From contig CANRMV010000044.1 of assembly GCA_947631875.1 (NCBI GenBank), forward strand, positions 1 to 8,087: 8,087 bases of DNA, written 5' to 3'. Numbering within the stretch: position 1 is the stretch's first letter; each line of letters begins with the position of its first letter. Source of the DNA: an uncultured Clostridia bacterium. GTDB lineage: Bacteria; Bacillota; Clostridia; Christensenellales; UBA1242. The position numbers and the translations under genes are program-made. The notes under the pieces were generated by a model. The model had not been told where the DNA came from. It searched no databases and saw nothing but the letters and a program-made list of their open reading frames with translations. Positions 5,451 to 8,087 of this stretch are shown in pieces.

Positions 5451-5990
5451 ATGAGAATTGATGCTGGAAAATTTAAAGGCAGACGCTTAATTGAAAAAAA
5501 GTATGACCACATAAGGCCAACCACCGACAAAGTTAGACAAGCCCTTTTTGTTAAACTACAATTTTTTGTGCCAGAAAAAGCGGTTTTGGACCTTTGCTGC
5601 GGCACGGGAGCGCTTGGCATTGAGGCGTTAAGTCGCGGGGCAAAAAGTGTGATTTTTGTGGACAAAGATGCCCGAAGTGCCGCCCTCACAAAATCCAATT
5701 TGTCCTCACTTGGTGACAAAAGTAAGGTTTTTAAGTGTGATGCCTTAAAATTTGTTCAAACAACAGATGAAAAATTTGATTTAATTTTGTTTGACCCACC
5801 CTACAAAAGTGGGCTATATGACAAAGTTTTGCCAATAATAAGCCAAAGAGGACTTCTAACGGCTAATGGAATTTTGGTCTGCGAGCATGCTTATGAGGAT
5901 AAATTCAACTACTCAATGTTTGAAGTTTTTGATGAAAAAAAGTATGGCGACACAGTTCTCACATATCTTTCAAAAGGTGACAACACATAA
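5451..5990 (+). CDS. rsmD: 16S rRNA (guanine(966)-N2)-methyltransferase
   Basis: RsmD methylates N2 of G966 of 16S rRNA in the small subunit, using S-adenosylmethionine. The 179-residue Rossmann-fold protein opens with MRIDAGKFKGRRL, the family hallmark, which fixes the ATG at 5451. The frame runs on upstream to a TTG at 5415, but that would add residues that overlap the promoter. IRPTTDKVRQALF at ~21-33, DLCCGTGALGIEALSRGA at 47-64 (SAM loop) and DPPY at 115-118 (base-flipping motif IV of N2-guanine methylases) are all intact. In many Bacillota coaD follows rsmD; here a glycosyltransferase follows after 145 bp. No SD is seen. Confidence 0.94.
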   Translation: MRIDAGKFKGRRLIEKKYDHIRPTTDKVRQALFVKLQFFVPEKAVLDLCCGTGALGIEALSRGAKSVIFVDKDARSAALTKSNLSSLGDKSKVFKCDALKFVQTTDEKFDLILFDPPYKSGLYDKVLPIISQRGLLTANGILVCEHAYEDKFNYSMFEVFDEKKYGDTVLTYLSKGDNT

Positions 5991-6034
5991 AAAACTGAAA
6001 AAATAATAAATTTATTTAAAAATTTTTAATTTTC

Positions 6035-6054
6035 TTTTGCATTTTGATGCAAAA
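6035..6054. repeat. Perfect inverted repeat over the -35 of the glycosyltransferase promoter
   Basis: TTTTGCAT (6035-6042), loop TTTG, ATGCAAAA (6047-6054). The left arm contains the -35 hexamer, so a bound regulator would block RNA polymerase. It is not followed by a T-run and so is not a good terminator for rsmD. Confidence 0.5.
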
Positions 6055-6065
6055 TATGTTATGAT
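6037..6065 (+). promoter_or_regulatory. Glycosyltransferase promoter with AT-rich upstream tract
   Basis: TTGCAT (6037-6042), 17-bp spacer, TATGAT (6060-6065), TG at 6057-6058 (extended -10). The 5991-6034 stretch just upstream is almost pure A/T and may act as an UP element. The expected leader is ~64 nt and ends with AAGGA (6121-6125), 10 nt before the ATG. The 5991-6135 gap otherwise holds nothing I can name. Confidence 0.75.
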
Positions 6066-6135
6066 GAAATTGTCAAATAAGTAAAAAACAAATAAAATTT
6101 GTTGATATATTCATATTCAAAAGGAAAAATTTTAC

Positions 6136-7332
6136 ATGGTAATCACATTAGTAACCGACCAATTTTATTCTTCCACGCACGGAACAAGCGTGTCTGCTCA
6201 AAGAATATACAATGGTCTTGTAAAACAAGGACACATCGTGAAGGTTCTTGCTATTGATGAGGAAAACAATTCCGCTTATGCTTTAAAAGAAAAGTATTAT
6301 GGAAAACTTATAAACAAAATAATCAACTCTCAGGGCTTCCGCCTTGCACAGCCTGACACGGAAACAATTAAAAAAGCGATTGAAGGCTCGGATATCGTGC
6401 ATGTTTATCTTCCATTTAGGCTTGGCTACACCACAATAAAAATTTGCAGAGAGATGAACATTCCATGCACTGCTGCGTTCCACATTTTGCCTGAAAACAT
6501 TTCTTGCACGCTGTATTTAAACAAATTTAAGCCTTTAAACTATTCCCTTTGGAAGAAATTTTACAGGCAAACATATCGCTATGTTAAGCACATACATTGT
6601 CCATCACTTATGGTTGCAAAACAACTTGAAGGGCGTAAATTCAACTCCACCCTCCATGTCATTTCAAATGGCTATGATGAAGCATATAGAATGAAGCCAG
6701 AAGAAAAGCCCGCCATTTTCAAGGACAGAATTGTGATAATCGCAGTTGGAAGATTTTCAAGAGAAAAAAGATATGATTTGCTTATCAAGGCAATAAAAAA
6801 GAGCAAATATAAGGACAAAATCCAACTCATTCTTGGTGGAAGAGGGCCTATTAAGAGGCAAATCATGAAAATGGCAAAAAAATTGCCTATATACCCCGTT
6901 TTTCTTGGGCCATACAATCGTGAGCAACAAATTTCCATGCTAAATTTTGCTGATTTGTATGTTCATGCCGCCGACATTGAAGTTGAAGGCATGACTTGCA
7001 TTGAAGCCATTGCTTGTGGTTGCGTTCCTGTGATTTCTGACAGTGAAAAATCCGCTTGCTCGCAATTTGCTTTGTCAAAACAGCATAGTTTGTTTAAACA
7101 TGGCAACGCAAAAGATTTGGCTGAAAAAATTGATTGGTGGATTGAACATCCAGCCGAACTCAAAGTTCATCGCGCCCAAATTGCAGAACACGCAAAACGC
7201 TTTGCCGTTGACAAAAGCATGGAGTTTTACAACGACATGTTCACGCAAGCAATTAAGGATTATGACAAAAATTATGACGGGCTTGGCAAGAACAAAGTTC
7301 CAACAAAAATCATCAACTATTATGAGAAATAA
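6136..7332 (+). CDS. GT4-family glycosyltransferase, diacylglycerol glucosyltransferase type
   Basis: This is a 398-residue GT-B enzyme. The N-terminal acceptor domain begins MVITLVTDQFYSSTHGTS, with a glycine/serine loop near 16-20, and extends to ~180. The C-terminal nucleotide-sugar domain begins at ~198 with VGRFSREKRYD at 204-214 (phosphate-contacting Arg/Lys), GGRGP at ~234-238, and the retaining GT4 EX7E motif from Glu282 to Glu290 (EVEGMTCIEA). The closest known style is 1,2-diacylglycerol 3-glucosyltransferase, which makes membrane glycolipids and lipoteichoic acid anchors from UDP-glucose; such enzymes sit on the inner membrane face without a membrane helix. Several Lys/Arg-rich stretches (237-250) could bind acidic lipids. 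Acceptor and sugar are inferred from resemblance only. It has its own promoter and ends in a strong terminator, so it is monocistronic. Confidence 0.82.
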   Translation: MVITLVTDQFYSSTHGTSVSAQRIYNGLVKQGHIVKVLAIDEENNSAYALKEKYYGKLINKIINSQGFRLAQPDTETIKKAIEGSDIVHVYLPFRLGYTTIKICREMNIPCTAAFHILPENISCTLYLNKFKPLNYSLWKKFYRQTYRYVKHIHCPSLMVAKQLEGRKFNSTLHVISNGYDEAYRMKPEEKPAIFKDRIVIIAVGRFSREKRYDLLIKAIKKSKYKDKIQLILGGRGPIKRQIMKMAKKLPIYPVFLGPYNREQQISMLNFADLYVHAADIEVEGMTCIEAIACGCVPVISDSEKSACSQFALSKQHSLFKHGNAKDLAEKIDWWIEHPAELKVHRAQIAEHAKRFAVDKSMEFYNDMFTQAIKDYDKNYDGLGKNKVPTKIINYYEK

Positions 7333-7342
7333 TATAAAAAAG

Positions 7343-7368
7343 AAAAAGACAAGTTTGCTTGTCTTTTT
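7343..7368. terminator. Bidirectional terminator between the glycosyltransferase and the small basic gene
   Basis: AAAAAGACAAG (7343-7353), loop TTTG, CTTGTCTTTTT (7358-7368): an 11-bp stem with T-runs on both strands. It serves the glycosyltransferase rightward and, starting next to its stop codon, the 46-codon gene leftward. Confidence 0.9.
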
Positions 7369-7509
7369 TTATCTGTCCATTGTGTGTGGCTTTGGTGCTT
7401 TATTTGGTGCTTTTTGCTGCTTTTCCTCTGTTTTGCGCACATGTTCAACATATCCCTTATAAGCCCCAAATCTGCCTTGTTTTTGACTTTCGTTTTTCTT
7501 TTCTTCCAT
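7369..7509 (-). CDS. Small basic protein, 46 residues, unknown function
   Basis: The ORF runs from ATG at 7509 to TAA at 7371-7369. It begins MEEKKNESQKQGRFGAY, has a possible short helix GYVEHVRKTEEKQQK at ~19-33, and a Pro/Lys-rich tail KAPNKAPKPHTMDR. It is highly charged and hydrophilic, with no Cys, no signal peptide and no membrane segment. Support for a real gene is unusual for its size: an SD-like GGGGTG (7520-7515) 5 nt before the ATG, a strong promoter 20 nt further up, and a terminator at its stop codon. I do not recognise a family; it may be a nucleic-acid- or ribosome-associated small protein, but that is only a guess from its charge. A longer frame across the same bases (7517-7320) lacks this SD fit. 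Confidence 0.68.
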   Translation of the reverse strand: MEEKKNESQKQGRFGAYKGYVEHVRKTEEKQQKAPNKAPKPHTMDR

Positions 7510-7529
7510 TTTTTCACCCCTATATGATT

Positions 7530-7559
7530 ATTGTATCACAGCCAATGCCCATTTGTCAA
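7530..7559 (-). promoter_or_regulatory. Promoter of the 46-codon gene
   Basis: On the minus strand perfect TTGACA (7559-7554), 18-bp spacer, TACAAT (7535-7530) and a TG one base before it (extended -10). The -35 overlaps the TGA stop of the M1 peptidase gene. Expected start is near 7523, leaving a ~14-nt leader that just fits the SD. Confidence 0.78.
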
Positions 7560-8087
7560 GCACTAACTTGCCTAAAATTCACCTTCCCATTCAGCCAAGC
7601 ATCAAAAAACTTTTCCAAATTGATGTGTGACGATTTTGAAAAACTTTCCGCCAATTTTTCCGCCGATGAGTTCTTGAATTTGTAAGTTTGATAATAATCT
7701 TTCAAACACTGCAAAAACCTTCTTTCGCTCATATTCTGTCGCAGAGCATCAAACATAAGCATCCCGCGCGTGTAGGTTATGTTCACATATTCTGGCTCTG
7801 TTGCAAATTCGTTCAAATTTCTGTTCATCGTTTCATCAAGCCCTGTCAGATCGCCAAAAATCTGCGCAAAATGAAGATAGGAATTCAAAGCATTTTCCAT
7901 GATTGTGTTGTATTGTAAACCATATTCTGCATTTTCTTTGTAAAACAAAGCGGTTGAATACTCCGTTAAGCCCTCGTCAACCCACGCACTGCAAAATTGG
8001 TCGTTCCCCACAACTCCATACCACCACTGATGCGCAATCTCATGCACAATCACATAATTTTCCGTTTCACTGTCCGCAAGGTCATCG
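7556..8087 (-). CDS. M1-family zinc metallopeptidase, C-terminal part
   Basis: The frame is open to the window edge, so only ~176 C-terminal residues are seen. HEIAHQWW supplies the two zinc histidines and the catalytic glutamate, and the third zinc ligand Glu lies 18 residues on in WVDEGLTEY, the HExxH-18-E spacing of M1 (gluzincin) peptidases. Family features follow: NITYTRGMLMFDALR, with the tyrosine expected to stabilise the transition state, and EKFFDAWLNGKV at the end of the helical part. The exopeptidase GAMEN motif would lie upstream, outside the window, so aminopeptidase activity is inferred. No ERAP-like C-terminal domain follows; the protein stops soon after the catalytic domain. 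Whether it is exported or membrane-anchored cannot be told without the N-terminus. The codon at 8053 is internal and not a start. Confidence 0.92.
   Translation of the reverse strand, partial: DDLADSETENYVIVHEIAHQWWYGVVGNDQFCSAWVDEGLTEYSTALFYKENAEYGLQYNTIMENALNSYLHFAQIFGDLTGLDETMNRNLNEFATEPEYVNITYTRGMLMFDALRQNMSERRFLQCLKDYYQTYKFKNSSAEKLAESFSKSSHINLEKFFDAWLNGKVNFRQVSA

Noticed and set aside
7320..7517. 65-codon minus-strand ORF overlapping the 46-codon gene
   Set aside because: It runs through the terminator stem and its start lies at the SD of the shorter ORF; the 46-codon frame has proper SD spacing and ends before the terminator.
1..8087. Defence, CRISPR, transposase or biosynthetic cluster
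   Set aside because: No repeat-spacer array, no transposase or integrase, and no multi-gene cassette of unknown genes is visible; most genes are single housekeeping units.

Overview
The window is AT-rich and packed with short intergenic gaps and A/T-tract promoters. Its gene set is that of a low-GC Bacillota, probably a clostridial or uncultured gut-type lineage: UPF0371/DUF1846, MurI, S20, family 1 Ung, Alr, RsmD, a lipid-type GT4 glycosyltransferase and an M1 peptidase. TAA and TGA both act as stops, so the genetic code looks standard. No plasmid, phage or CRISPR module is visible. The lineage is inferred from protein style and promoter form; no 16S sequence is present.

Layout. 1-1221 (+) is the 3' part of a DUF1846/UPF0371 gene, convergent with murI (-, 1230-1967). 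The + strand terminator of the DUF1846 gene lies inside the 3' end of murI. A divergent promoter region follows, then rpsT (+, 2095-2364) with a textbook promoter, Shine-Dalgarno sequence (SD) and terminator. ung (+, 2453-3112) comes next and is convergent with a CYTH-domain gene (-, 3129-3617). A tRNA-Lys(CTT) locus on the minus strand (3649-4050) has a perfect-consensus promoter, a long leader holding a damaged and interrupted second tRNA-Lys copy, the intact tRNA with encoded CCA, and a terminator. An orphan Arc-like ribbon-helix-helix regulator (-, 4068-4250) is divergent from alr (+, 4401-5408). rsmD (+, 5451-5990) and a GT4 glycosyltransferase (+, 6136-7332) follow. A bidirectional terminator separates the glycosyltransferase from a 46-codon gene (-, 7369-7509) with its own promoter and SD. 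The window ends in the C-terminal part of an M1 metallopeptidase (-).

Function. Most genes are housekeeping. MurI and Alr supply D-Glu and D-Ala for peptidoglycan, and the GT4 enzyme probably makes an envelope glycolipid. RpsT, RsmD and tRNA-Lys serve translation, and Ung serves DNA repair. They are not one operon: nearly every gene has its own promoter.

Most notable points. (1) ung and rsmD, and less clearly alr and murI, have no SD, and an extended -10 element lies about 6 nt before the start codon, which predicts leaderless mRNAs beside SD-led neighbours. (2) The tRNA-Lys locus shows a tandem duplication whose upstream copy carries a ~118-nt insert at the anticodon loop. (3) A small basic protein has a strong private promoter. 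I see no convincing new multi-gene system here.
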